A program made the position numbers and the translations under genes. Below the pieces are notes generated by a model, which was not told the origin of the DNA, did no database searches, and saw nothing but the letters and a program-made list of their open reading frames with translations. A DNA stretch of 64,000 nt. Origin: Dyadobacter frigoris. GTDB taxonomy: Bacteria > Bacteroidota > Bacteroidia > Cytophagales > Spirosomataceae. Every line of letters begins with the position of its first letter. Positions within the stretch are counted from its first letter, which is position 1. Below, piece by piece: positions 37,594-47,554 of the stretch. The stretch spans positions 186,001-250,000 of the forward strand of contig NZ_SZVO01000001.1 in the NCBI RefSeq assembly GCF_005280585.1, given 5' to 3'.

Positions 37594-37636
37594 AGAAAAA
37601 TAGTTAGTGTCAATCCTCGAATTTGCAGTAAAAGAC

Positions 37637-37644
37637 CAAAGATA
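37637..37644 (-). promoter_or_regulatory. Promoter -7 element of the cystathionine synthase/lyase gene
   Basis: The minus strand reads TATCTTTG, fitting TAnnTTTG, 44 bases before the ATG. No -33 TTG was found at the expected spacing. Confidence 0.5.
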
Positions 37645-37724
37645 ACCTTCTGGAAAAACCTTTTACAGAAAGAAGTGGTTAATTTGGTAACTGAAATCAT
37701 TGTACTGACTAAAAATATCTTCTT

Positions 37725-38402
37725 TTGGCGAATCCATTAGTAAAAAAACTTCCTTTACCTCTTGTCGTAAGCATTTTACTCACTGTTGTTCCATTAGTAA
37801 CCACATCATTGCTTACCGCTTCGGCCGTGGCTCATGAAGAATTATTACGAAACTGGTCTTATGGAACCTGGATGCTGGTAACTATTGGACTAACCCTTAC
37901 CTCAGCCATTGCGCTCACACCGCCAACATTTCTCGCTCTGGTTTTCGGTTATTTTTTAGGATGGTACGCAATCCCGTTTTTGTTTTTATTAAATCTCGGA
38001 GCCATTGCGCTTCTTTATATACTGGCTGATTTTTTCAATGCAGAATCGATCCGGATTTATCTGGTGCAGATTTATCCTGAAATCGAATCGCTCATTCGCA
38101 AATTCAAAGCAAACCAGTTCCGGCTGATTTTCTTTGCCAAACTTTCGCCTGTTTTACCCTTTACTATTACTAATTTATTTTTCAACGTAGTCGGCGCAAA
38201 GTTACCTCAAGTACTTGCGGGCGGGACGTTGGGTATGATCCCGCGTACAGTACTTGCAGTCTGGGCCGGAAGAGAAGCTCAGGAAATTCGTTATTTGCTG
38301 GAACATCCAAATGAAGGATTGGGAACAAAAATTCTTCTGCTTTCACTGATCGTTATTTCAACGGTTGGGATTGGATATCTGTTTAAGGATAAGAAGGATT
38401 GA
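37725..38402 (+). CDS. VTT/TVP38-TMEM64-type membrane protein
   Basis: This 225-residue inner-membrane protein has about five hydrophobic segments. The VTT/DedA-like core includes ALTPPTFLALVFGYFLGW and FFAKLSPVLPFTITNLFFNVVGAKLPQVLAGGTLGMIPRTVLAVWAG. Members of this superfamily scramble or transport lipids such as undecaprenyl phosphate. The start appears to be TTG at 37725, because no ATG precedes the first hydrophobic segment. It stands alone between a divergent trans-sulfuration gene and a symporter gene. Confidence 0.85.
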   Translation: MANPLVKKLPLPLVVSILLTVVPLVTTSLLTASAVAHEELLRNWSYGTWMLVTIGLTLTSAIALTPPTFLALVFGYFLGWYAIPFLFLLNLGAIALLYILADFFNAESIRIYLVQIYPEIESLIRKFKANQFRLIFFAKLSPVLPFTITNLFFNVVGAKLPQVLAGGTLGMIPRTVLAVWAGREAQEIRYLLEHPNEGLGTKILLLSLIVISTVGIGYLFKDKKD

Positions 38403-38536
38403 CAGTATTGACATACTTTTTTACTTTAAATTGTTTTGTATGATAAGATCGTATAATAAAAGGATATAAAACCACATAAATGCATGAAAGTAATCCTGTT
38501 TATTTGCAATTAAGTTATACTTATTAATAAAGTAGA

Positions 38537-40129
38537 ATGAAATCCTTACCCGTTATCGATCTGATTATCGTTATAAGCTATCTGGTTGGGATGGTGGCTG
38601 TCGGTATTTATTTTTCCCGCAAGAACACAACCGCGGATCAGTTTACAAAAGCATCCGGAAGAATCCCCGGATGGGCTATCGGTATTTCTATTTATGCCAC
38701 TTTTCTGAGTAGCAATACCTTCCTGGGTGTTCCCGGAAAAGCTTTCGGCAGTAATTGGAATTCTTTTGTTTTTAGTTTGTCAATGCCGCTTGCAGCCTGG
38801 GTTGCTACCAAGTTTTTTATACCGTTTTACAGAAATACCGGAACTGTTTCCGCTTATACACATTTGGAAGAACGTTTCGGTCCCTGGGCCAGGACGTATG
38901 CCGTTGCCTGTTTTTTGCTCACTCAGCTGGCTAGAATGGGCTCCATATTTTTCGGAATTGCACTTAGTCTTCAGGCATTAACAGGTTACCCAATGGCTAC
39001 GATTATGATCGTAGTTGGGATTTGTATTGTACTTTATACCGTGATGGGTGGCATGGAAGCCGTTATCTGGACGGAAGTTGTTCAGGGCGTTGTTAAAACG
39101 GCCGGAGCACTTGTCATTCTATATCTGGTGATATCAGGAATGGAAGGCGGTGTTTCACGGATTATTGATATTGGAAAAGCAGATGATAAATTCGGTTTGG
39201 GAAGTTTTGCCCCTGATTTTACGCAGTCATCTTTTTGGGTTGTTTTGTTGTACGGTTTTTTCATGAACCTCAACAATTTTGGGATGGACCAGAATTACGT
39301 GCAGCGCTATCATACTACAACATCTATTAAAGAAGCGGCGGGTTCTATCTGGCTTTGCGTTTATTTGTATCTGCCGGTTTCGCTGATGTTCTTCGTTCTT
39401 GGATCTTGTTTATTTGCTTATTACCAAAGTAATCCTGATCTGCTTCATGCCGTTCAAATGCAGGTTGCGGTTGAACGTTTGCCGAACGGAACGCCCGAAG
39501 CTCTTCAAAAACTGGCGTCAACATTAAGTGCGGCGGATATTGGAGATAAAGTAATGCCGCATTTTATGGTCAATAAAGTGCCTGTGGGACTATTGGGATT
39601 AATTATTGCAGCCATTATGTCTGCAGCTATGAGTACGATCAGCTCGGGAATGAATGCTTCTGCTACGGTTTTTATGGTTGATATTTATCAGCGGTATATT
39701 AAACCGGAAATGACCTCGAAACAATCGATGACCTTGTTATACATTGCAACAACAGGTTTTGGACTTTTGGGAATGGTCACTGGTATCGCGATGATTGGTG
39801 TAAAAAGTGTGCTGGACGTCTGGTGGCTGCTATCCGGAATCTTTGCCGGGGGGATGCTGGGATTATTTCTTTTGGGAATTATTTCAAGAAATACAAAAAA
39901 TGCCGAAGCGCTTACGGCTACGCTGATTGGCATTGTCGTCATCATCTGGATGACTTTTTCAAAACAACTGCCGGATGAATATGCATATTTACGAAACCCG
40001 CTGCATCAGAATATGGTGATGGTAGTTGGTACGCTGACTATTTTTCTGGGAGGTTTACTTTTAACACGGTTGAAAGGAAAACCAATAGAAATTGAAAAAG
40101 AAGCATTGGCTGATAACCCGAGTATATAA
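38537..40129 (+). CDS. Sodium:solute symporter (SSS family)
   Basis: This 530-residue transporter has about 14 membrane segments and starts LPVIDLIIVISYLVGMVAVGIYFSRKNTTADQFTKASGRIPGWAIGISIYATFLSSNTFLGVPGKAF, the SLC5/SSS sodium-site region. The helix IIAAIMSAAMSTISSGMNASATVFMVDIYQRY is the family hallmark. It imports a solute driven by sodium across the inner membrane. The DapA/NanA-family lyase gene follows 106 bases on, so the solute is probably a sugar acid or amino sugar acid; sialic acid is one candidate, not shown. Confidence 0.92.
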   Translation: MKSLPVIDLIIVISYLVGMVAVGIYFSRKNTTADQFTKASGRIPGWAIGISIYATFLSSNTFLGVPGKAFGSNWNSFVFSLSMPLAAWVATKFFIPFYRNTGTVSAYTHLEERFGPWARTYAVACFLLTQLARMGSIFFGIALSLQALTGYPMATIMIVVGICIVLYTVMGGMEAVIWTEVVQGVVKTAGALVILYLVISGMEGGVSRIIDIGKADDKFGLGSFAPDFTQSSFWVVLLYGFFMNLNNFGMDQNYVQRYHTTTSIKEAAGSIWLCVYLYLPVSLMFFVLGSCLFAYYQSNPDLLHAVQMQVAVERLPNGTPEALQKLASTLSAADIGDKVMPHFMVNKVPVGLLGLIIAAIMSAAMSTISSGMNASATVFMVDIYQRYIKPEMTSKQSMTLLYIATTGFGLLGMVTGIAMIGVKSVLDVWWLLSGIFAGGMLGLFLLGIISRNTKNAEALTATLIGIVVIIWMTFSKQLPDEYAYLRNPLHQNMVMVVGTLTIFLGGLLLTRLKGKPIEIEKEALADNPSI

Positions 40130-40235
40130 AATAGTAGTTACAAAAGTCAGAATTATATCCTGACATGAAAAAATAATCCGGCAAATGAGGGACCGGTAAA
40201 GTTACCCTGACACTTATAGATTTTTTAAAACTGGT

Positions 40236-41198
40236 ATGACCGAAAAAACTACATCTTTGCCGCAAGGATTTATTCCTGTTATGTTAACTCCGTTTCTTGA
40301 ATCGGGAGCAGTTGATTATGATGGCCTGAAAACGCTGACGGAATTTTATCTGAATGCAGGCTCTGCCGGGCTTTTTGCAACGTGCCTTTCGAGCGAAATG
40401 TACGAATTGAGCGAACAGGAAAGGATTGATGTCACAAAAACGGTCGTTGAGCAAGTTGCAGGAAGAGTCCCGGTTGTAGCAACTGGAACTTTCGGCGGAC
40501 CAATTGCTGAACAGGCCGAATTTGTTAAACGTATATATGATACCGGAGTTGAAGCGGTGATCGTAATTTCCGGTCTTATCGCGGAGGAAAATGAATCAGA
40601 TGAAATATTCCTTAAAAACGCGAAAGAGCTTATCAGTTTGACGGATAATATTCCATTGGGTTTTTATGAATGTCCGGTTCCTTATAAAAGATTGATACCG
40701 AGTACAGTACTTAAAGAACTGGTTGAAACAGGAAGAGTGATCTATCATAAGGATACCTGTTTGGATGACGAAGAAGTGAAACGCAGAATCAAAGTTGCGG
40801 AAGGGTATCAGTTTGGGCTTTATGATGCCTATATGGTGAATGCGGTATCGTCTCTGAAAGCAGGTGCGGCGGGACTTTCCTGTATCCAGGGAAATATTTA
40901 TCCGGAACTGATCGTGTGGATCTGTAAATATTTCAACGATGCTGACCGTGAGGAAGATGTGAAAAAAGTGCAGCAGTTTTTTCTGGATTCAATGGATATT
41001 GTGCATTCGGCTTATCCTACAATCGCTAAATACAGTCTGCAAAAACGCGGCTTTCCAATTTCAATTTATACGAGAAGAGAAGTAGAAGAACTTACAGAAG
41101 AACTGAAAAGTGAAATGGATCAACTGCTTACGGTGGTTGAGAAACTTCAAAATGAATTGGGCATTACAAGCAATTTTACCGAATATCTTGTGAAATAA
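40236..41198 (+). CDS. Dihydrodipicolinate synthase/N-acetylneuraminate lyase family protein
   Basis: This 320-residue TIM-barrel class I aldolase has the family start GFIPVMLTPFLESGAVDYDGL and the central Tyr in GFYECPVPYKR. The Schiff-base Lys is in VIYHKDTCLDD, where the canonical motif is often xxKDxS/T. It is somewhat longer than DapA and lacks obvious DapA neighbours, so catabolic lyase activity on a 2-keto sugar acid is more likely than lysine synthesis. The partner is probably the upstream SSS symporter. Ligand residues were not resolved. Confidence 0.88.
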   Translation: MTEKTTSLPQGFIPVMLTPFLESGAVDYDGLKTLTEFYLNAGSAGLFATCLSSEMYELSEQERIDVTKTVVEQVAGRVPVVATGTFGGPIAEQAEFVKRIYDTGVEAVIVISGLIAEENESDEIFLKNAKELISLTDNIPLGFYECPVPYKRLIPSTVLKELVETGRVIYHKDTCLDDEEVKRRIKVAEGYQFGLYDAYMVNAVSSLKAGAAGLSCIQGNIYPELIVWICKYFNDADREEDVKKVQQFFLDSMDIVHSAYPTIAKYSLQKRGFPISIYTRREVEELTEELKSEMDQLLTVVEKLQNELGITSNFTEYLVK

Positions 41199-41224
41199 TA
41201 CGGACCAAAAAATTCCTAAATCCT

Positions 41225-41764
41225 ATGAACTTTCCTAATGAACAAATCCTTTACCGCGTAACACAGGGAGACGAAGCGGCTTTCTCGATGCTTTATACGC
41301 ATTTTCGTTCCCCGGCGCTGAAATTTTGTACTACTTTACTCAAAGATGAGGAGGAAGCTGAAAATGTTACTCAGGATGTATTTGCCAAGATTTGGGACCG
41401 CCGCGTGCAGATAAAACCGGAGCATAGTTTTCAAGCCTATTTGTTTGTCAGCTTGCGGAATCAGATTTTTGATCAGTTCAAAAAGTTTGAAAAAGACCAG
41501 CAATTGCGCCAGCAATATGTTGATCGGATGACTTTTTTGAATGATGAAGACGGTGATGATAAAGAAGCCCGAATCAAATTTCTTCTGGGTGCTGTTGAGT
41601 TACTTTCTGAGAGAAGAAAGCAAATTTTGAAACTCAACATAGAAGAAGGGAAATCGTACAAAGAGATCGCAAGTTTTATGAACATCTCTACCAATACGGT
41701 TAAAAACCAGTTAATCAAGGCAAAAGAAATTTTGCGCCGCCAATCCCGCCTGGCTATTTCATAA
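41225..41764 (+). CDS. ECF-type RNA polymerase sigma factor
   Basis: This 179-residue sigma-70 family protein has region 2 (~20-90: EAAFSMLYTHFRSPALKFCTTLLKDEEEAENVTQDVFAKIWDRR) and region 4 (~125-175: LLSERRKQILKLNIEEGKSYKEIASFMNISTNTVKNQLIKAKEILR). Region 3 is absent, as in ECF sigmas. It begins only 26 bases after the lyase gene, so it may be cotranscribed with it. A second ECF sigma gene starts 133 bases later. Which of the two answers to FecR is not readable from sequence. Confidence 0.92.
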   Translation: MNFPNEQILYRVTQGDEAAFSMLYTHFRSPALKFCTTLLKDEEEAENVTQDVFAKIWDRRVQIKPEHSFQAYLFVSLRNQIFDQFKKFEKDQQLRQQYVDRMTFLNDEDGDDKEARIKFLLGAVELLSERRKQILKLNIEEGKSYKEIASFMNISTNTVKNQLIKAKEILRRQSRLAIS

Positions 41765-41794
41765 TTAACAATTTTATAATATCAATAACGCCTG

Positions 41795-41817
41795 TTAACC
41801 TCATTTTTGGAGGTTAA
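41795..41817. terminator. Possible weak hairpin between the two sigma genes
   Basis: The stem TTAACCTC/GAGGTTAA (41795-41802 with 41810-41817) has an AT-rich 3' flank but no clean T run. It could separate the transcripts of the two sigma factors. Confidence 0.35.
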
Positions 41818-41896
41818 TTTACATCAGGTGACTTGATTTAAATAATTTTATTCGATATGGTTATTTAAATATAAATTATAATAATTATATTTAACT

Positions 41897-42487
41897 GTGA
41901 ATAATCCTGGCTCAGATATGCTTTTGTGGAATACCTTCCGAGAAGGTAACCGGGATGCGTTTGCCAGAATCTATAATCTTTACATTAATGATCTTTTGTC
42001 GTATGGCTACCGGATTACGTCCAATCGGCAACTGATAAAAGATAGTATACAGGACTTGTTTCTTCATCTGTGGCTGCGCCGGGAAAATATTTCGGAGACT
42101 GATTCTATAAAATATTATCTTTTCCGTTCGCTCCGTAACCGCATTATTAAAAACATAGAAAAACAGGAAATTCAGCCTCAAACCGCGGAAAGTATTCTGG
42201 AAAATATCATTGGAGATTTCTCTTTCGAGGATACACTAATGGCGGAGGAAACGCAATCCGAACAAATAAGCCGCTTGCGCAAAGCGATTGGGAAGCTTTC
42301 AAAAAGGCAGCAGGAGGTTATTCAGCTGAGGTATCATGATGATTTCAGTTTGGAAGAAATCGAAAACCTGATGCAGCTAAACAATCAGTCCGTCCGGAAT
42401 CTTCTGCATAGGGCTATCAGCCAGTTGCGTATTACTATTGAGATGGCCGGTTGGTCTTTTCCCTTCGTTCTTTCCTTCTTGTTCTAA
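41897..42487 (+). CDS. ECF-type RNA polymerase sigma factor (FecI-like)
   Basis: This 196-residue sigma factor has region 2 (LWNTFREGNRDAFARIYNLYINDLLSYGYRITSNRQLIKDSIQDLFLHLWLRR) and region 4 (IGKLSKRQQEVIQLRYHDDFSLEEIENLMQLNNQSVRNLLHRAISQLR). The GTG start at 41897 keeps the whole conserved block; an ATG at 41918 is the alternative. The end is hydrophobic (MAGWSFPFVLSFLF), which is unusual for a cytoplasmic sigma factor. It is directly followed by fecR, susC and susD, so it is the likely sigma partner of this uptake system. Confidence 0.92.
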   Translation: MNNPGSDMLLWNTFREGNRDAFARIYNLYINDLLSYGYRITSNRQLIKDSIQDLFLHLWLRRENISETDSIKYYLFRSLRNRIIKNIEKQEIQPQTAESILENIIGDFSFEDTLMAEETQSEQISRLRKAIGKLSKRQQEVIQLRYHDDFSLEEIENLMQLNNQSVRNLLHRAISQLRITIEMAGWSFPFVLSFLF

Positions 42488-42626
42488 TTCTTTTTCAAAT
42501 ATCTTTCCCCGTTTTTAGGCTTCAAATCCACTTATTTTATTGATTTTATTTTTTTGTAAAAATTTTTCAAAAAAATGAGTACAAAGTTTCATCTTTCCGA
42601 TTTAGGGGGGTAGATAAGCAATTGAT

Positions 42627-43715
42627 ATGTTTAAAAAATTCGCCGGATATTCTGTTGAGGATATTGTAAAGGAAGAAAAATTCATCAATTGGGTGAAGTT
42701 TTCTGACCCTGAAGAAGGTTTGTTTTGGAATGAATTTTTGAAAATGTATCCTGGTCAGCGTGATATTCTTGATCAGGCCAGGCAGATTGTTATTCAGCTT
42801 GCAGTAGCATCACAACTGCCTTTTGATCAGGAAGATGTTCAGGATATTTGGTTGAAAATAGAATCAGGTATGCTTGATGAGCCAATAAATAGCAGACCGG
42901 GATTCCAGTTAGGCTGGAAAAAATGGGTAGCTGCTGCTTCCGTAATTTTGGTTGCGGGCTTGCTTTGGTTGAATTACCAGCCTGCAAAAGTAAAAGCAGG
43001 AACCTATGCAAAACTGGTTGAAAAAGCGGAAATTCCTTTGAAAGAAGTAGTCAATACTACTTCTGAACCCGTTAAAATAACGTTGCCGGATCAGAGTATA
43101 GTAATGTTGGAAAAGAATAGCAGGTTGAGTTATGTAAATAATTTTGAAGGTAAAGAAAGAAAGGTTTTTTTGTCGGGAGATGCCTTTTTTAATGTAACAA
43201 AAAATCCTGACAAACCCTTCGTCGTTTATGCCAATGAGTTGGTTACAAAAGTTTTGGGGACAAGTTTTCGGATCAATGCATTTGAAGAAAATAAAGAGGT
43301 AACAGTTTCGGTCAGAACGGGCAGAGTTTTTGTTTTTGCCAATCAGGATTTTAGAATAGCGAATTCGGAAAAGAAAGAAGTTGTACTAATCCCAAATCAG
43401 AAAGCGGTTTTTTCCAGAAAAGACGAAACGTTAAGCCGTTCCCTGATCGACAAGCCTGAGGTTATTGTTTCACAGGAAGAATTGTTGGAACGTTCATTTT
43501 CCAATGCGCCGCTGCCGGATATTTTTGAGGCACTGGAAAAAGTTTACGGCGTGAAACTCGTGTTTGATAAAGAGGTTTTTGCGAATTGCCGGTTGACAAC
43601 TTCCCTGGGTAGTGAAACCCTGTTTGAGCGGCTGGATATTATATGTGAAGCTGTTGAAGCGAATTATAAGGTCGTTGGTACCGATATAATGATTGATGGT
43701 AAAAAATGTAACTGA
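42627..43715 (+). CDS. FecR family anti-sigma regulator
   Basis: This 362-residue inner-membrane regulator has a cytoplasmic N-terminal part (~1-88), one membrane helix (WVAAASVILVAGLLWL, ~92-107) and a periplasmic FecR domain. Typical FecR segments are ITLPDQSIVMLEKNSRLSYV, GDAFFNVTKNPDKPFVVYANELVTKVLGTSFRINAF and VSVRTGRVFV. A DUF4974-type C-terminal domain (~280-360) ends it. In the FecI/FecR model it passes a signal from the STN domain of the TonB-dependent receptor to the sigma factor. The receptor gene, with STN domain, lies directly downstream. Confidence 0.93.
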   Translation: MFKKFAGYSVEDIVKEEKFINWVKFSDPEEGLFWNEFLKMYPGQRDILDQARQIVIQLAVASQLPFDQEDVQDIWLKIESGMLDEPINSRPGFQLGWKKWVAAASVILVAGLLWLNYQPAKVKAGTYAKLVEKAEIPLKEVVNTTSEPVKITLPDQSIVMLEKNSRLSYVNNFEGKERKVFLSGDAFFNVTKNPDKPFVVYANELVTKVLGTSFRINAFEENKEVTVSVRTGRVFVFANQDFRIANSEKKEVVLIPNQKAVFSRKDETLSRSLIDKPEVIVSQEELLERSFSNAPLPDIFEALEKVYGVKLVFDKEVFANCRLTTSLGSETLFERLDIICEAVEANYKVVGTDIMIDGKKCN

Positions 43716-43902
43716 GTAATCCTAACCCACAAAACCATATAACCCAGCCGAGTATGAATAAATAATCCTTTACTTAAAAGTCTGGCGACATTCCGTTGGC
43801 CGGGCCCATGATTTCCTTTAACGTTCTTAAAAACGCCATCCATTCCAAAGTGGATGAAAGGATTGTTATTGCTTTTCTCAAATCAAGAACAAATCGAAGC
43901 TA

Positions 43903-46900
43903 ATGAAAAAAGATCTACGTTTTCCCAAAATCTTATATCACCTCAAGCAAACTGTGCTTTTTCAGGTTTGCATGGCTGTGATTTTTGCCAGTGTTTCGTT
44001 TGCCGGTATGACAGATTCCCAAGATCTGCTTAACCGGAAAGTTAGCTTAAAAGTAGAAAACCAGAATGTGATCGGTATTTTGAACAGTCTGGAAAAACAA
44101 GCGGATGTCAAATTTACCTATCGTCCCAAACTGGTTTCGGGCGCAAAGAAATATTCTCTGGACATAACCAATGAACGGTTAGCAGATGTCCTGGATAATT
44201 TGTTAATCCCTTTGAAGATCAAGTACAGGATTATCGGAAAGCAAATTGTGCTGGCTCCAATTCCACTTTCTTCCAATTTAATTGAAAGCCAGTTTTTGGC
44301 AAGTCCTGATACAGAGAAATCGTTGATGAAAATTAGCGGGAAAGTTATTTCTGCCAAAGAAGGTACCGCTATGCCGGGTGTAAATGTCCTTTTGAAAGGC
44401 TCGCAAGTCGGAACAACAACTGACGTTTCAGGAGCCTATTCTATTGATGTTTCAGGAGATAATCCGGTTTTGATATTTTCCTATATCGGATTTAATCCTC
44501 AGGAAGTTCCGGTTTTGAAACAAAGTGTTATCGATATTTCACTGGTTGAAAGTGTTGAAACTTTGAAAGAAGCGGTAGTAACAGCTTTGGGAATAAAAAG
44601 AGAAAAGCGCTCGCTGGGTTATTCCGTCGGTAATATTGAGGGAACAGCATTGACACAAACGCCTCAAAACAATGTGTTGAATGCAATGGCTGGAAAAGTA
44701 GCCGGCGTGCAGATATCACAAATGGGCGGCGGTGTTGGTTCGTCTGTGAGTATGATTATTCGGGGAGCAAGTTCATTGAATGGTGACAATCAGCCACTTT
44801 TTGTTATCGATGGTGTGCCGGTTGCTAATAAATTGGGAAATGGATTTGGCGGAGCTGATATGGGAAACGCGATTTCTGATATCAACCCGAATGACATTGC
44901 AAATGTTTCTATTTTGAAAGGAGCCAGTGCAGCGGCATTATATGGATCAAGAGCGGGAAATGGTGTGGTTTTAATCACAACAAAATCCGGCGCGGCTGGG
45001 AAAAAAGGAATTGGTGTTTCGCTTAATACGGCGGTAACTTTTGAAATTCCGCTTCAATATATTCATGTTCAAAATAAATTCGGCTCGGGAAAAACAGGAG
45101 CTCACGTTTTGGAAGAACAGGAAAATGAAAGCTGGGGCGCGGCATTGGATAAAGGTGAACTTTGGGCACAATGGAATACAAATGGTGTAAAAACACCCTT
45201 AATTTCACATCCTGACCGTTTTAAAGATTTCTTCCAGACAGGTGTTACGAACACTAACAATATTTCTGTAAACGGAAATTATGACAAAGGCAATTTCAGG
45301 TTATCCCTTGGAAATATGACTAACAAAGGGATTATTCCAACAATGGATCTTTCCCGATTGACTGTCGCGCTTAACACAGCTTATAATATTACGGATAAAT
45401 TAAAGGCAACTTTCAACCTTAACATTACAGAATCCGGTTCCAATAACAGACCATTAATTGACGCTTCACGTAATGATCCTGTTAGAAGTATTTACGAAAC
45501 AGGAGCACAGGTTGATATTAATGATCTGAGAGATTACTGGTTGCCAGGTCAGGAAGGAATAGCGCAACGGAAATATAAGGATAAACAGAATAACCCTTTT
45601 TATCTTGTGCATGAAAACCCGACTGGTTTCAAACGTGACAGAACGGTAAGCAAAATTCAGCTGGATTATAATCTAAGCAAGGAATTTTCTGTCACAGCAC
45701 GTTATGCAAGAGACGCTTACAATGAATTGTTTGAAGCAAAAAAGGCATTCAACAACTTTGAATATGTGAATGGTGCTTACAACATTAAAAACACTTTTAC
45801 GAAAGAAACCAACCTGGATCTGATTGTTGCTTACAAAAAGAATTTAGGACCAAACTGGAGCCTGAATGCTATGGCAGGTGGTAACCGCCTTGAACAATAT
45901 GGCCGTACTTTGGAAAATAACGCGGGCTCGTTGGTAGTACCTGGTTTATACAATATTGCAAATGGCGCTCCGGGAACTGTAACGTATTCAAGCGGGCTGA
46001 CAAAAAAATTGCTTTATGGAGCTTATGGATCTGCTTCGTTAGGGTTTAAGGAAATGGTCTTTCTGGATCTGACTGCTCGTAACGACTGGACAAGTACGCT
46101 TCCGAAAGGCAACAATTCGTACTTCTATCCATCCGCTTCTTTAAGCGTTTTGATTTCAGAAATGGTGAATTTACCAAGCTGGATGAGCTTTGCAAAAGTG
46201 AGAGCGGGTTATGCCCAGGTTGGTAATGACGTTGCTCCATACAACCTGATTCAAACGTACGCAACGGCTGCGGATTGGGGAACGGCAAAAAGAATGTACA
46301 TGGCAGGAACATTGAAAAACGCAAATCTGAAACCTGAGATTGCAACTTCAATGGAAGTTGGTTTTGATGTGAAATTCCTGAAAAACCGTCTGGGCCTGGA
46401 AGCAACTTATTATGATAGAAAAAACAAAAACCAGATTCTTGGAATCACTGTTCCGGACGAATCAGGAGCGACAAGCAAGCTGATTAATGCAGGTTTGGTT
46501 CAAAGTAAAGGATTTGAGTTGGGCATTATGACAACACCTGTTAAAACGGAAAATCTGACTTTTGATTTGAATGTTACGCTGAGCCGTAACCGGGCTTATA
46601 TCCGAGAACTGGCGGATGGTATCACGTATTTTGCAACCAATGAAAGTGGCGGCGCTATGGTGCGGACTTACACGGGCGGACAAATTGGTGATATCTATGA
46701 GCAACCGATTCTTAAAGTTACAGATCAGAGTTCACCTTACTACAACTATCCGATTGTAACGGCTGGCGGTCTTTACCAGGCTAATACAGATGTAAGTCAA
46801 ATTAGAAAAATCGGTAATTTCAATAACAAGTTCCTGATGGGTTTTCAGCCGACTGTGACCTATAAAAATTTCACACTATTTGCTAACATAGACTGGCGTC

Positions 46901-47541
46901 AGGGTGGATCTTTTTATTCTAACACCATGATGTTCCTGGGTAACAATGGCCAGAGAGAGACAACATTGACCGGCGTTCCTTATGATGCTTCACAAAGCCT
47001 GTCCGACCAGATTAAAGCTAATCCTGAGAAATATCTGGGGAACTGGGTAGGAGGAAGAAATGCAGAATATCATGGAATGGCGTGGCCTGAGGGAAGTACG
47101 GAATCCAAGATCAGAGTTCAGGATGCAAGTTTGGAGCCAGGTGTGTTTGCAACGAAAAATGCAGCCGGGGAGACGGTTTATACAGAAAACCTGGGTGGTG
47201 CGGGTAGCAAATGGCTGGATCCTTTCAGCGCCTATCGTTATGCTAACCGTCCTTTTCCAAACCGGAATATGTACAGTGCGACTTATGTAAAACTTCGTGA
47301 GGTTTCTATTAGTTATCGCTTGCCAAGAGCTTTTGTAAACAAGTTTAAAATACAAAATGCTTCGGTTGCTATTGTTGGTAATAACTTATATATGTGGACA
47401 AAGGCTGGAATTAAAGGATTTGATCCTGAAAAAGCTTTTCAACAGAATAGTACGACAGGGAGCTGGACGCAGGGTATAGAATATTACAATATCATGCCTT
47501 TCACCGGTTCATTAGGATTTAAACTGAATGTTGATTTTTAA
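43903..47541 (+). CDS. SusC/RagA family TonB-dependent receptor with STN domain
   Basis: This 1212-residue outer-membrane transporter has a signal segment (~1-36), then the STN signalling domain (~45-125: RKVSLKVENQNVIGILNSLEKQADVKFTYRP). A carboxypeptidase-D-like regulatory domain (~145-225: KISGKVISAKEGTAMPGVNVLLKG) precedes the plug, which has LNAMAGKVAGVQISQ and the SusC marker LKGASAAALYGSRAGNGVVLITTK. The TonB-dependent beta barrel runs to the terminal LGFKLNVDF. STN presence fits the FecR upstream. It imports glycan or other ligand with SusD; the ligand is unknown. The stop overlaps an alternative SusD start. Confidence 0.95.
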   Translation: MKKDLRFPKILYHLKQTVLFQVCMAVIFASVSFAGMTDSQDLLNRKVSLKVENQNVIGILNSLEKQADVKFTYRPKLVSGAKKYSLDITNERLADVLDNLLIPLKIKYRIIGKQIVLAPIPLSSNLIESQFLASPDTEKSLMKISGKVISAKEGTAMPGVNVLLKGSQVGTTTDVSGAYSIDVSGDNPVLIFSYIGFNPQEVPVLKQSVIDISLVESVETLKEAVVTALGIKREKRSLGYSVGNIEGTALTQTPQNNVLNAMAGKVAGVQISQMGGGVGSSVSMIIRGASSLNGDNQPLFVIDGVPVANKLGNGFGGADMGNAISDINPNDIANVSILKGASAAALYGSRAGNGVVLITTKSGAAGKKGIGVSLNTAVTFEIPLQYIHVQNKFGSGKTGAHVLEEQENESWGAALDKGELWAQWNTNGVKTPLISHPDRFKDFFQTGVTNTNNISVNGNYDKGNFRLSLGNMTNKGIIPTMDLSRLTVALNTAYNITDKLKATFNLNITESGSNNRPLIDASRNDPVRSIYETGAQVDINDLRDYWLPGQEGIAQRKYKDKQNNPFYLVHENPTGFKRDRTVSKIQLDYNLSKEFSVTARYARDAYNELFEAKKAFNNFEYVNGAYNIKNTFTKETNLDLIVAYKKNLGPNWSLNAMAGGNRLEQYGRTLENNAGSLVVPGLYNIANGAPGTVTYSSGLTKKLLYGAYGSASLGFKEMVFLDLTARNDWTSTLPKGNNSYFYPSASLSVLISEMVNLPSWMSFAKVRAGYAQVGNDVAPYNLIQTYATAADWGTAKRMYMAGTLKNANLKPEIATSMEVGFDVKFLKNRLGLEATYYDRKNKNQILGITVPDESGATSKLINAGLVQSKGFELGIMTTPVKTENLTFDLNVTLSRNRAYIRELADGITYFATNESGGAMVRTYTGGQIGDIYEQPILKVTDQSSPYYNYPIVTAGGLYQANTDVSQIRKIGNFNNKFLMGFQPTVTYKNFTLFANIDWRQGGSFYSNTMMFLGNNGQRETTLTGVPYDASQSLSDQIKANPEKYLGNWVGGRNAEYHGMAWPEGSTESKIRVQDASLEPGVFATKNAAGETVYTENLGGAGSKWLDPFSAYRYANRPFPNRNMYSATYVKLREVSISYRLPRAFVNKFKIQNASVAIVGNNLYMWTKAGIKGFDPEKAFQQNSTTGSWTQGIEYYNIMPFTGSLGFKLNVDF

Positions 47542-47554
47542 ACTGAAATACAAA

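Noticed and set aside
40130-40235. Riboswitch before the DapA/NanA-family lyase gene
   Set aside because: Only about 100 bases with weak base pairing; no conserved riboswitch core could be identified.
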